Positions 24,467 to 32,985 of a stretch of 64,000 nucleotides of DNA are shown here, piece by piece. A program made the translations under genes and the position numbers. The DNA is taken from the NCBI GenBank assembly GCA_027623315.1, contig JAQBYD010000001.1, forward strand, positions 62,001 to 126,000. The letters are read 5' to 3'. The first letter of the stretch is position 1, and every line of letters begins with the position of its first letter. Source of the stretch: Verrucomicrobiota bacterium (GTDB lineage: Bacteria; Verrucomicrobiota; Kiritimatiellia; CAJWTS01). The notes below the pieces were generated by a model. It ran no database searches. It saw nothing but the letters and a program-made list of their open reading frames with translations, and was not told the origin of the DNA.

Positions 24467-25193
24467 ATCGAGTCGAACGGGTCGGCGCATCCTGTCGATG
24501 GATGCAGTTACGACTGCAACCAAGCCGGCGCGTTGCCTGGTCGTGCTACTGGCCCTGTGGTTCGCGTTGGATGCACACGCCGAACTGGCTCAGCCGTCGG
24601 GCACCGTCGCGGGACGGGTGATTCTCAGCCATCAGAGCGAGAAGCGCGGGACCATATCCATCGCGGGCCGCGATCTGTCGGGCGTGGTGATTTTCATGGA
24701 ACCGGTGGACGGCGAGATCGTGCCGACGCTTCCTGAGAAGGAGGCGACGATTCGACAAAAGGACGTGAAGTTCGACCCGGCGCTCCTCCTCGTGACGCGC
24801 GGGCAGACCGTCCGATTCCCAAACGACGACAAGATCGTTCATAATGTCTTCTCGTTCTCGTCGGCGCATCCGTTCGACCTTGGGCTCTATTCCAAGGGAG
24901 AGTCCAAGTCGGTCACCTTCACGAATACGGGACCCGTTCGGATCTTCTGCTCGATTCATACGGACATGCACGCCGTCATCTACGTGACGCCGAACCACCT
25001 TCGCGCGGCTACCGACGCGAAAGGACGCTTTCACATCCTCAATGTTCCCGTCGGGCGCTATGCGCTTCAGACGTGGCACCGTTACCTCCCGGACGGCGTC
25101 GAGCGCGTCGAGGTCCGTCACGTCGACGTTCAGGTCGGTGAGCCCGTGTGGACCGACGTCGACCTGTCCGTACAGTCCGGGGACACGCCGTGA
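24450..25193 (+). CDS. Secreted cupredoxin (type-I copper-protein-like)
   Basis: 247 residues from ATG 24450; ATG 24498 gives a shorter, more typical signal peptide (ARCLVVLLALWFALDAHA). The core is a cupredoxin with an upstream strand FDPALLLVTRGQTVRFPNDD, a first ligand in KIVHNVFSFSS, and the C-terminal ligand loop IFCSIHTDMHAVIYV that supplies Cys, His and Met, so all four copper ligands (His, Cys, His, Met) are present. A carboxypeptidase-regulatory-like beta-sandwich follows (TDAKGRFHILNVPVGRYALQ). Expected location is the periplasm. It is translationally coupled with the next gene by a GTGA overlap. Confidence 0.85.
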   Translation: MIHPIRSSRTGRRILSMDAVTTATKPARCLVVLLALWFALDAHAELAQPSGTVAGRVILSHQSEKRGTISIAGRDLSGVVIFMEPVDGEIVPTLPEKEATIRQKDVKFDPALLLVTRGQTVRFPNDDKIVHNVFSFSSAHPFDLGLYSKGESKSVTFTNTGPVRIFCSIHTDMHAVIYVTPNHLRAATDAKGRFHILNVPVGRYALQTWHRYLPDGVERVEVRHVDVQVGEPVWTDVDLSVQSGDTP

Positions 25194-25972
25194 ACAGGCG
25201 GAACTCCGGTGGGTCTGCGCCAGGCACCCAGGGCGCGCTCCTCGCCGCCGCCCTGTTCGCGGCGTCGATTGGATGGGCCGAAGATTTGCAGACCGGACGC
25301 GTGACGGGGCACGTCACGGTTCGGGCTAAAGACGGCGCTGCGTCCGCGAATCGCCGGCGATCCGCCTATGACTCGGTCCGGTTGAGACGTGCGCGTCGGT
25401 TCGATTATCAGAATCCGGGCGAGATCGTGGTGCACCTCGAAGCGCTCGCCGCGGTGCCGCAGGCCGCGCCGCCTCCAGTCCCCGGGGGTGAGACCCCGAC
25501 CACGCTTCGGCTGGTTCGGGCCGCGCGTGGACTTCGTTGGCATCCGTCATCGAGCGTCGTATCCGTCGGGACCCTCGTCGAATTCGTGAACGAGGACAGC
25601 AAGCCTCATATCGTCTACTCGAAGTCGTCCACGGATGCGTTTCAATATTACCTCGACGAGCTGGATTCGCAGGGCGCATCCCGAAGCGTTCGGATCAAGG
25701 CGATCGGGCCCGTCGAAATCCAGGTGCTGGATGCCGAGGGTGTCCAGGGCATGCTCTACGTCGCCGGCCGGCATCACCAGGTGCTTTCCGGGTCTGCGGA
25801 ATTCGAACTACCCCGCGTGCCGGCCGGGCCGTATCGAATCACGGCCTGGCATCCGCGATTGCCCGTGGATACACGAATTATTACGGTTACGAACGGCGCT
25901 TCAACGCACGTTGCACTGGACCTGAGCGTGAATCACCTGCCCAAAGTTTCCCCGGATCAGGACTCGCCATAG
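25190..25972 (+). CDS. Secreted cupredoxin-fold paralogue lacking copper ligands
   Basis: 260 residues, start GTG 25190 overlapping the upstream stop. Signal peptide near residues 14-30 (GALLAAALFAASIGWAE). The domain order matches the upstream gene: a cupredoxin-like segment (LRWHPSSSVVSVGTLVEFVN, KPHIVYSKSS) and a beta-sandwich tail (SAEFELPRVPAGPYRITAWH). The first His is retained, but the ligand loop reads VEIQVLDAEGVQGMLYVAG, with no Cys or His at the expected places. The pair probably arose by duplication, with loss of metal binding in this copy. Confidence 0.78.
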   Translation: MNRRNSGGSAPGTQGALLAAALFAASIGWAEDLQTGRVTGHVTVRAKDGAASANRRRSAYDSVRLRRARRFDYQNPGEIVVHLEALAAVPQAAPPPVPGGETPTTLRLVRAARGLRWHPSSSVVSVGTLVEFVNEDSKPHIVYSKSSTDAFQYYLDELDSQGASRSVRIKAIGPVEIQVLDAEGVQGMLYVAGRHHQVLSGSAEFELPRVPAGPYRITAWHPRLPVDTRIITVTNGASTHVALDLSVNHLPKVSPDQDSP

Positions 25973-25999
25973 CGCCGATACTGCGCGATTCTTCCCCTC

Positions 26000-27206
26000 A
26001 TGCAATATAGACTGTTCCACATCGTCGTCAGCCTCGCGTGCTTAACGTGTGTAGCATCCGCGGACGATATGCTCATTGCTGAGCCGGCCCCTGTGCTCAA
26101 CCTGGGTGCGATAGAGGTTCACGGAAACGCGCGCGTCCGCGTCGGTTACGGCGAGCGCAATGCCGCATTCCTGAACGGGGGCTCTGCCGATGTCGGTGCG
26201 ATGAACATGCTTTTCAACGTGCCCGTCGCCGAAGATACCGCCGTCGCGGATGACATCAGCTTCTTCTTCGATTGGAGTCTCGTCCGGTTCTCGCACGAGG
26301 AGGAGGAGCAGGTGGCGCAAGCCTAGGTCCGGCTTGAGCGGCTGGGGACGCTCGACTGGCTGAACGCAAAGGTCGGCCGTTTCCTGATTCCGTTCGGAGA
26401 AGAGTATCTCTGGTTCGGCGAGGGAATCTACGACAATCCGCTGGCCAACTACTCGGTCGCATCGCCGTACGGATGGGATGAGGGCGTCCTCCTCTTCGGT
26501 TCCTTTGACAGCTTCTACGGGTTGTCGTACCTGGCCCATGTAACGACAGGCGACCTCGAACTCGGACACGACGAGGATGACGACAAGGAAGTCGGCCTGA
26601 AACTTTCGATACAGCCCCACGACAGCGTTTACCTGAGCGCGAGCGCAATGCGTACGGGGGCGCTGGGCTCCGAAGAGAATCTTGCGTACGCCGCATTCGG
26701 TTGGGGCGGTACCCACCCGTATCCCGTGAGCTACGAGGGGACGAAGACACTGAATAACGTCACGGCGTGGGAAGTTGATGCCAGGCTCGACGTCGGAGAG
26801 TCACTCGAGCTCTGGCTGGCCTACGGTGATGTCGATATCGAGGACGGCGTCGACTCGGCGGACGACCGCGATTTTCAGTACATGATCCTGCAGGCCGTGG
26901 CGGATGGCAACATCCTGGGAAACGTCCCGCAATGGGTGGCGTCGTCGTACGCCGTGGTGCGCTACAGTGAGATCGGCACCTATGATTCCGGCGCGGGCTA
27001 CAAATTCGTCGCCGTCAACGGGGGCGAAGATTTTGGCTTCGAGACCGAGCAGGTGTCGTCCATACAGCTCGGTCTCGGGCACCACGTCAGCCAGAACGTC
27101 AAGATCGTGCTCGAGTACGACAGTTACGACTTCGAATTGACCGAAGGCACCGCGCGACACATCGGATCGCAACATGCTGTTGCTGGATCTCGCGGTGCGG
27201 TTCTAG
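26000..27206 (+). pseudogene. Outer-membrane porin-like gene with in-frame TAG and a 3' frameshift
   Basis: Frame 26000 opens with a signal peptide (YRLFHIVVSLACLTCVASAD) and beta-strand-rich sequence, then meets TAG at 26324-26326. The same frame continues immediately after it (VRLERLGTLDWLNAKVGRFL, IPFGEEYLWFGEGIYDNPLA) for about 300 more codons of beta-barrel-like sequence. Near 27155-27170 the frame is lost again: in another frame the sequence reads RNMLLLDLAVRF and stops at 27204-27206, a classical porin C-terminus with final Phe. The gene was therefore about 400 codons long and carries two lesions. It sits between the cupredoxins and the kinase in one operon and would have been the outer-membrane partner. 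Confidence 0.85.
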
Positions 27207-27271
27207 TCCAGGGCCCCATCCCCATTCAGGAATAAACACACATCTAGCGAGGCTGCGGCCTGGGCTGGCTT

Positions 27272-29683
27272 ATGAAATTGTCGCTGCAATCACGTCTGAT
27301 CCTGTGCTTCGCGGGTGTTGTGGGTCTGTCGGTGCTGCTGATTCTCTTCCTGATGCATCGTTTTCTGGATGCGCGCATCGAATCCGACATTGCCATTCGC
27401 CTGGCCTCTGCGCAGCACGTGCTGACTGTTCTACATCGCGCACACGCCGACGAGATGATCGCACGATTCGAGGACTTTGCCGGCGAGCCGCGCATGAAGG
27501 CCTACGGCACGATCGACGATACCGCGACCCTGGAACGCGCGACGCGGGACCTGGCGGCCGAGTTGGGCTGCACCGCCGTCGCGTTGCTCTCCCGGCAGGG
27601 CAAGCTCCTGGCCTGGCAGGGCCCCGGTCGTGACGCCGTTATGAAGCAACTCCCCGACATGCTTCAAGCGGGCGGCGAGGATCCGCGTTACGACATGGCG
27701 CGCGTGGGCGACGTGGATCTCGAAATGGTCCGCGTACCGATTGTCGTCGACGGAAGCGTAGAGGCGATGCTGCTCGCCGGCCGCGAGGCCGGGAGGAATG
27801 CGCTGGGCACACTATCCGCCGGGGCGGGCACCGCCGGCGGACTGGTCTATTCGGACGAGATCGTCCTGACCAGCGGCGCGCTGATCACTCCGGCGGAGCA
27901 CCTTGCGACCGTGGATGTTGCCGCGTTTACGACCTACCGCTACCGGCTCTTTCTGGATACGCGTGAGATCACGGGGCCGCCCGCGGCTGTCTTTCGAAAC
28001 ATTCTGATCGTGGGGTTGCTCAGTGTAATCGTCTCCGTGGCTATCGCGGTCGCCGTGGCGCGCTGGGTGTCCGGGCCGGTGCAGGATCTAGCCGGTACGG
28101 CAGACGCCATCAGCGGCGGCGCCATCGATGTCCGGGCACCGGTGGCCGGGGCGCCCGAGGTTCGCCGGCTCTCAGAGGCCTTTAACCGGATGCTCGACCG
28201 GTTGCTGCTGGTGCAAAGCTCACTTCGCCAGAACACCAGGGAACTGGAACTGGAGATCGAACGTCGTGAGGCGCTGGAAGATCAGTTGGCACACTCGCAA
28301 AAGATGGAGGCGGTCGGACTCCTCGCCGGAGGTATCGCGCACGATTTCAATAACATTCTGACGATCGTTCTGGCGCACTGCCAGCTGCTGCTCGAAACCT
28401 TGCCCAAGGCGGCGTCCGATCGCGACATGGTCGTGGAAATCACGAAAGCCGCCAATCGCGCCACGGCCCTCACGCGGCAGCTTCTCGTGATCAGTCGCCG
28501 CGAGAGCCGCGACAAGAGTATCTTTGATTTGAACAAGGTCGTCGCGAACATGGAGACGTTATTGCGCGGGCCGCTCGGCGAACAGATTACACTGACCACG
28601 CAATGCGAAGCGGATCTCCCCGCCGTGGAGGCGGACGAGCCCCAGCTGGAGCAGGTCATTCTTAACCTTGCGGTCAATGCCCGCGACGCGATGCCCGAAG
28701 GCGGCACATTGGCTATCACGACGCGAACGGTGGATGTCACGGACGACTCATCGTCGGGAGGTGTGCCCCTGGCGCCGGGCAAATATTGTGTGCTATCGGT
28801 GCGCGACAGCGGGTGCGGGATGTCACGCGAAACGATCTCCCGAATGTTTGAGCCCTTCTTCACGACCAAGCAGAAGGGCAAAGGGACCGGGCTCGGACTG
28901 GCAACCGTGTATGGTGTGATCCGCCAGAGCAAGGGCGATATCCGTGTCGAGAGTACGCTGGGCACGGGAACGTGCTTCGAGATTCTACTGCCCGCCGTCG
29001 CGGAGGCTCCTGCGGACGTCTCGATCTCGGAGTTTCCGGCGACGATGACCATTGGCAGCGGAACGATCCTGGTCGTCGAGGACGATCAGGAAGTGGCGGC
29101 CCTGATCACCAAAGTGTTGGAAAGACATGGCTACAACGTGATACCGGCTACGACGATTTCGGCTGCGAAATCCCTCGTATCACGCCAGGGACGGTCCCTG
29201 GATCTGCTGCTCTGCGATGTCGTGCTGCCCGATGGCAACGGGCCGGAGCTGGCCGAGGGCCTGAAGATTGACCACGGCGAGCTCAAGGTTGTCTTCATGT
29301 CCGGGCATGACCCTACAAGCTGTCGGGGTACGGAATCGACTTCGATTCGCCGGATCTTATGCAGAAGCCTTTTTCGCCGGCGGCGCTGCTCGAACGGGTC
29401 GGCCAGGCGTTCACCGCGCGATACCTCTGACACGGCGTATAGCGGCGTCACCCAGCAGATGCCGCAGCGGAATTCTCATCGGGATCGGGTGATTTCGTAC
29501 GCCCCGGGTCTGGCCCGAGCATCGTTGAGATCCATCGCGTGTCCTCCGACGCACCCAGCGCAATCTTCAGGACCATCGTCAGCGGAACCGAGAGCAGCAT
29601 CCCCACCGGTCCGAGTACCCAGCCCCAGAAAACGAGGGAGAGAAACACGACCAGCGTCGAAATGCCTAACTCGCGGCCCATGA
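27272..29683 (+). CDS. Hybrid sensor histidine kinase, receiver domain broken by a frameshift
   Basis: The kinase has TM1 (10-28), a periplasmic sensor of about 215 residues, TM2 (about 248-268), HAMP, and HisKA with GGIAHDFNN (His357). An HATPase domain follows with NLAVNARDAM, RDSGCGMSRE and GTGLGLATVY. The receiver starts ILVVEDDQEV with phospho-acceptor D649 in LLLCDVVLPDG. After VVFMSGHDP the frame is wrong. If one base is restored in the CCC at 29311-29313, the sequence reads YKLSGYGIDFDSPDLMQKPF and so on to YL and a TGA at 29428-29430, a normal 719-residue protein with the conserved receiver lysine. As it stands, the frame runs to 29683 as an unrelated basic tail antisense to the next gene. 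The kinase core may still be made. Confidence 0.9.
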   Translation: MKLSLQSRLILCFAGVVGLSVLLILFLMHRFLDARIESDIAIRLASAQHVLTVLHRAHADEMIARFEDFAGEPRMKAYGTIDDTATLERATRDLAAELGCTAVALLSRQGKLLAWQGPGRDAVMKQLPDMLQAGGEDPRYDMARVGDVDLEMVRVPIVVDGSVEAMLLAGREAGRNALGTLSAGAGTAGGLVYSDEIVLTSGALITPAEHLATVDVAAFTTYRYRLFLDTREITGPPAAVFRNILIVGLLSVIVSVAIAVAVARWVSGPVQDLAGTADAISGGAIDVRAPVAGAPEVRRLSEAFNRMLDRLLLVQSSLRQNTRELELEIERREALEDQLAHSQKMEAVGLLAGGIAHDFNNILTIVLAHCQLLLETLPKAASDRDMVVEITKAANRATALTRQLLVISRRESRDKSIFDLNKVVANMETLLRGPLGEQITLTTQCEADLPAVEADEPQLEQVILNLAVNARDAMPEGGTLAITTRTVDVTDDSSSGGVPLAPGKYCVLSVRDSGCGMSRETISRMFEPFFTTKQKGKGTGLGLATVYGVIRQSKGDIRVESTLGTGTCFEILLPAVAEAPADVSISEFPATMTIGSGTILVVEDDQEVAALITKVLERHGYNVIPATTISAAKSLVSRQGRSLDLLLCDVVLPDGNGPELAEGLKIDHGELKVVFMSGHDPTSCRGTESTSIRRILCRSLFRRRRCSNGSARRSPRDTSDTAYSGVTQQMPQRNSHRDRVISYAPGLARASLRSIACPPTHPAQSSGPSSAEPRAASPPVRVPSPRKRGRETRPASKCLTRGP

Positions 29684-30695
29684 ATCGCGGTTCGGTGAGG
29701 CTGCCCACGACGATGTTCACGGTGACGAAGCCCAATGCGGTCGCCACCGCTTTGCCCGGCCCGAATTGGACCAGGGCCATCAAGACGGCCGGGATAGCGG
29801 CGAGAATCGAACCGATGTTTGGGACGAAATTCAACAGGAAGGCGAGGATTCCCCACAGCAGCGCGAATTCTACGCCCAGGACGGTGAGCCAGATCCAGAT
29901 TACGGTACCGGTGATCGCGCTGAAGATTGATTTCACGGCCAGGTACCGCTTGAGGCTCTCGGTGAATTGATGGTAGCCCTGCAGCGAGTCGTCTGGTCGA
30001 TCGAGCGCTGCTTCAAGCTTTCGTGGAAATCCCGCCGCTTCCAGCAGGATAAACACTACGGTCAGCAGGATCAGAAAGACGTTCGTCAGTGCGCTCCTGA
30101 GCCCCTTAAACGTCCTGCCGGCGATGTCGAAGATCTTGCCGGGGTCCACCTGCTCGGTCAGGTCAACAATCCACTGCGGCTGATCCTCTGAATCGGGATC
30201 GGATGGCGAGGCTGGCACGGGGCTCCCGGTCGCGCGCGGGTTGACCTCGCCGGGCTCTGCGGGGGCCGCGGAACCAGGCTCGGCCTGATTGATTGTTCGC
30301 CTCTCATCGCCGGTGTCCTCGGCATCTTTACCGAACATTTTCTCGAGGTCGTGTTCCTCAAGCCAATCCGTCACGGAACTCCACTTGCGCTCAAGGGTCT
30401 CGGTGAAGTTCTTCCGCTGATTCAGAAAGTCGTTCACGGAGTTCCCGACCAACGCCGTCAGCATCCAGCCGATCAGGACGATCAGGGCGAGGATAACGAG
30501 GATCGCGATTCCATCTTGAATGCCCTTGCGCTGCAACCAGAAGAGCAGGGGACTGAAGATCAGGGCGATAAACACAGAGAGCAGGAAGGGAACCAGGATC
30601 GGGCTCGCGGCCTTCATTCCGGCGACGACGATCACGAAGCACGCCATCGACAAAAGAACGCGCGGTCCTGCTGGGGCCCTGTTCGTGACTTCCAT
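29448..30695 (-). CDS. AI-2E family (PerM-like) transporter
   Basis: 415 residues with paired hydrophobic segments at the N-terminus (VLLSMACFVIVVAGMKAA and following), a soluble middle region, and the conserved C-terminal block LLWGILAFLLNFVPNIGSIL, FGPGKAVATALGFVTVNIVV, VGSLTEPRFMGRELGISTLV, LVVFLSLVFWGWVLGPVGML. Members export small molecules or ions; a role in AI-2 export is shown for only a few. An acidic, Pro/Glu-rich insertion of some 60 residues (about 128-185) in the loop region is unusual. It converges with the kinase gene. Confidence 0.93.
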   Translation of the reverse strand: MEVTNRAPAGPRVLLSMACFVIVVAGMKAASPILVPFLLSVFIALIFSPLLFWLQRKGIQDGIAILVILALIVLIGWMLTALVGNSVNDFLNQRKNFTETLERKWSSVTDWLEEHDLEKMFGKDAEDTGDERRTINQAEPGSAAPAEPGEVNPRATGSPVPASPSDPDSEDQPQWIVDLTEQVDPGKIFDIAGRTFKGLRSALTNVFLILLTVVFILLEAAGFPRKLEAALDRPDDSLQGYHQFTESLKRYLAVKSIFSAITGTVIWIWLTVLGVEFALLWGILAFLLNFVPNIGSILAAIPAVLMALVQFGPGKAVATALGFVTVNIVVGSLTEPRFMGRELGISTLVVFLSLVFWGWVLGPVGMLLSVPLTMVLKIALGASEDTRWISTMLGPDPGRTKSPDPDENSAAASAG

Positions 30696-30774
30696 GACGT
30701 GTCTCTCTGTCCCGTCCGCAATCCCGGGTCTTGTCCCCGCTGCGGCAATGAATTACACTTCCGCTCCTTATTCA

Positions 30775-30850
30775 GCCAGCTTAGCTCAGTTGGTAGAGCA
30801 GCTGATTTGTAATCAGCAGGTCGTCGGTTCGAGTCCGACAGCTGGCTCCA
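30775..30850 (+). tRNA. tRNA-Thr (anticodon TGT), CCA encoded
   Basis: 76 bases forming a complete cloverleaf. The acceptor GCCAGCT pairs with AGCTGGC, discriminator T, encoded CCA. D arm contains AGCTCAGTTGGTAGAGCA, anticodon stem CTGAT/ATCAG with loop TTTGTAA, T arm GTCGGTTCGAGTCCGAC. Anticodon TGT reads ACN threonine codons. Confidence 0.97.
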
Positions 30851-30946
30851 GTTTTCACTGGTTCAAGCGGGGATAAAATAGTACAGTCCGCACGTGAATG
30901 TCGAGGGCCTTCGGTCCGGTGAAACCAGCTTTCACGAAAGGAGAGG

Positions 30947-31040
30947 CCCACGAATCACACGAATCTTCACGAATGGAGACAAAGATGAAACCGCGGTCTC
31001 TCCGCTCTGGAAATTCGCGAAGATTCGCGTGATTCGCGGG
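30947..31040. repeat. Long imperfect inverted repeat of the CACGAATCAC family
   Basis: A 28-base arm at 30947-30974 (core CACGAATCACACGAATCTTC) is matched in reverse complement at 31013-31040, differing at three A/G positions. The arms bracket about 38 bases. Shorter relatives occur at 41496-41520 and 44438-44460. It lies between tRNA-Thr and the palindrome at 31062. Confidence 0.75.
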
Positions 31041-31061
31041 CACGAAACTTTGGGAAGCTGC

Positions 31062-31117
31062 TAGCCCGGATATCTCCCACTTTTCCTACTACGAAAAAGT
31101 GTGAGATCTCCGGGCTA
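31062..31117. repeat. Palindromic repeat, copy 2; likely bidirectional terminator
   Basis: The left arm TAGCCCGGATATCTCCCACT and onward pairs with the right arm ending GTGTGAGATCTCCGGGCTA, about 23 bases per arm with few mismatches and a short loop. The right arm, read on the minus strand, begins with the TAG stop codon of the VWA gene and carries a T-run (CACTTTTTCGTAG). A copy of this arm occurs at 20778-20806. The element sits between tRNA-Thr and the VWA gene and could terminate both. Confidence 0.72.
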
Positions 31118-32875
31118 TAGCCGTCCGCTATACGGGGTCTCGAGCTTGTAGTCTTTCGAGACGCGCCGGATTTCTTTGACCAGTTTCACATCGTGTGTGC
31201 GCGTGTGCTCTCCAATCAGGTGAAAGACGTACTGCCTGGCCCATGCCTCACGAATCTCCTTTTCGCCGCGTTCCGCGCGTTCCAGGTTGAAGCGAAAGAT
31301 CATGTCGCATTGCACATCGGCAGCTTGCCCGATCGCCTGCAGGTACACCTGCGGCAGGTCCGGGTTGTAGCGCCCATACAGCACCAATGGCCGGTCGAGG
31401 TAGAGATTACTGGTCATCTGCGGATAGACCATGCAGCGCTCCGTGTCGGTGAAGGTGAGGCGCACATCGGTCAGGACCGGCCGACTGACTTCGCGCATGC
31501 GTTTGACGATTCCGATCGGAATGTCCCACCTTCCGTTGCTGACGATATGCGCATCCCCTCGATTGCGGTACGCCAGCAGGTCCAGCAGGTACGCGTTTGC
31601 CCATTGGCTGACGCCCATGGAGAAGACCGAGCGCTTTCCATCATTGTCGCGGCTGAAGTCGGCGATGATCCGCGCACTGTCGGTCACACCCGCGGTCGGC
31701 AAGCCGTCGGTGATCAGGAGGACGATCTGGGGGCGCCCGGGCGTGCTGGGAACGTTCAGGAGTTCGCGTGTGGAGGCGTAGATATCGGTGTCGCCGTGCG
31801 ACGTCATGCCGCGGATGAAGGTGCTCGCTTGCTCGCGCGCGGCCTCGGACGTATCGCTCAGTGTTGGGAAACACGATTCGGTCGCGTCGCGAAAGCCGAT
31901 GACGTTGAATCGGTCGCCCTCCCCGAGCAGGCCTACCGCGTCGAGTAATCCCTGCCGGCAGAAATAGAGGCGTTGCTCCGTGACGCTCGCGGAGCAGTCC
32001 TGGACCAGGAGCACATCCTTCTCGAGCACGGGCAGGACCTCGGAGCCCTTGCGCGTGATGTCGAGCCGGAAGTATGCGTAGGGGTCTCCCCGCCTGGGCT
32101 GGAAGGTTCGGATCTCAGCGGTAAGGAGATCCTCGATCGGTTTGAGATCGCTAATCTCCTCGGGTTTTTCCGCCACCACCTCCCGCGATACGGCTTCGAT
32201 CGGCTCGTCGGCGATCAATGTGCCCGCGGGCCCCTCGATCGCGCTGCCGCTGATCTGCGGGGGCTCGAAGTCGATCGCATCCGGGGTCGGCCGGCTGACG
32301 CTGGCCATGGCCTGGTGAGAGATCGTCGCCGGCGCGCGGTCGATCGGAATCGGAATGTCGGGAGCGCCGATCATGCGTTCGACCTTTGGGATGTACTGCC
32401 GCGGAATCAGGGCCACCTCATCATCCACAATTTTTCGTTCGACCTCGATCAGGGCCTGTTGGGGTTGCCACGTGGTGGGGCTGGGGTCAGGCGTCGCATC
32501 CGCCATGGCCAGCGTTTCGCCCTGCAGGAGATCGGCGGGTGCGGCGCGTGGTGCGAACGTTTCACGTGGAACCGCGGCCAGCGCTTCGCGCAGCTCGGGA
32601 ATCTGGGCCAGGCGCTCGGGGTTGCGCGCGGCGAAATGCTCGTCCATCCGCCGGCCGGGCTCGCTGCCGGAGAAGACATCGCTGATCCTCAAAATTCTTC
32701 GTTCGCGCTCCTGGGGCGCCTCGATCTGCCGGACGTGCTGGAAAAGATTGATGGGCGGGAGGTTTATGTACAAAGCGACGTGCAATGCGCAGGAAATCCC
32801 GGCCGCAACGGCACCGGCGATGATATTTCGGTCGCGGATGCCGCCGACAAGCCATTCTGTATCAGTTCTAGGCAC
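31115..32875 (-). CDS. VWA-domain protein with one transmembrane anchor
   Basis: 586 residues. One helix near residues 18-38 (IAGAVAAGISCALHVALYIN) is followed by a Pro/Glu-rich stalk with TonB-like spacing (residues 45-250). The von Willebrand A domain starts near 288: VQDCSASVT supplies the MIDAS DxSxS (D293, S295, S297), with SHGDTDIYAST and ITDGLPTAG as the further metal and fold motifs. A C-terminal beta-rich domain follows (LVLYGRYNPDLPQVYLQAIG). It is the last gene of the ExbB-ExbD-TPR-VWA series. The GTG start directly follows a heptamer repeat without a ribosome site, so the start is not secure. It could be the periplasm-spanning effector driven by the ExbB/ExbD motor. Confidence 0.83.
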   Translation of the reverse strand: MPRTDTEWLVGGIRDRNIIAGAVAAGISCALHVALYINLPPINLFQHVRQIEAPQERERRILRISDVFSGSEPGRRMDEHFAARNPERLAQIPELREALAAVPRETFAPRAAPADLLQGETLAMADATPDPSPTTWQPQQALIEVERKIVDDEVALIPRQYIPKVERMIGAPDIPIPIDRAPATISHQAMASVSRPTPDAIDFEPPQISGSAIEGPAGTLIADEPIEAVSREVVAEKPEEISDLKPIEDLLTAEIRTFQPRRGDPYAYFRLDITRKGSEVLPVLEKDVLLVQDCSASVTEQRLYFCRQGLLDAVGLLGEGDRFNVIGFRDATESCFPTLSDTSEAAREQASTFIRGMTSHGDTDIYASTRELLNVPSTPGRPQIVLLITDGLPTAGVTDSARIIADFSRDNDGKRSVFSMGVSQWANAYLLDLLAYRNRGDAHIVSNGRWDIPIGIVKRMREVSRPVLTDVRLTFTDTERCMVYPQMTSNLYLDRPLVLYGRYNPDLPQVYLQAIGQAADVQCDMIFRFNLERAERGEKEIREAWARQYVFHLIGEHTRTHDVKLVKEIRRVSKDYKLETPYSGRL

Positions 32876-32903
32876 GGTCAGGGGTCAGGGGTCAGGGGTC
32901 AGA
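32876..32903. repeat. Tandem heptamer repeat GGTCAGG x4
   Basis: Four 7-base units (three GGTCAGG and a final GGTCAGA) directly precede the GTG start of the VWA gene, occupying the place of a ribosome-binding site. The copy number may vary between strains. Confidence 0.85.
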
Positions 32904-32985
32904 TCCGAGCGTTGAGCATAGCATTTCTGCCCGCGCGCACCGAGCGCGGAGTCGAAATCTCCGCCATGGCGGAGATTCGGGGCCG

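Noticed and set aside
26324-26326. Amber codon in the porin as recoded sense codon
   Set aside because: TAG is used as normal terminator by other genes here (HTH gene, VWA gene, FmdB, Mrp carrier), no SECIS- or pyrrolysine-type context was seen, and a second lesion exists in the same gene.
29300-29320. Programmed frameshift in the kinase
   Set aside because: No slippery heptamer or strong downstream stem at the site; loss of one C in a short run explains it more simply.
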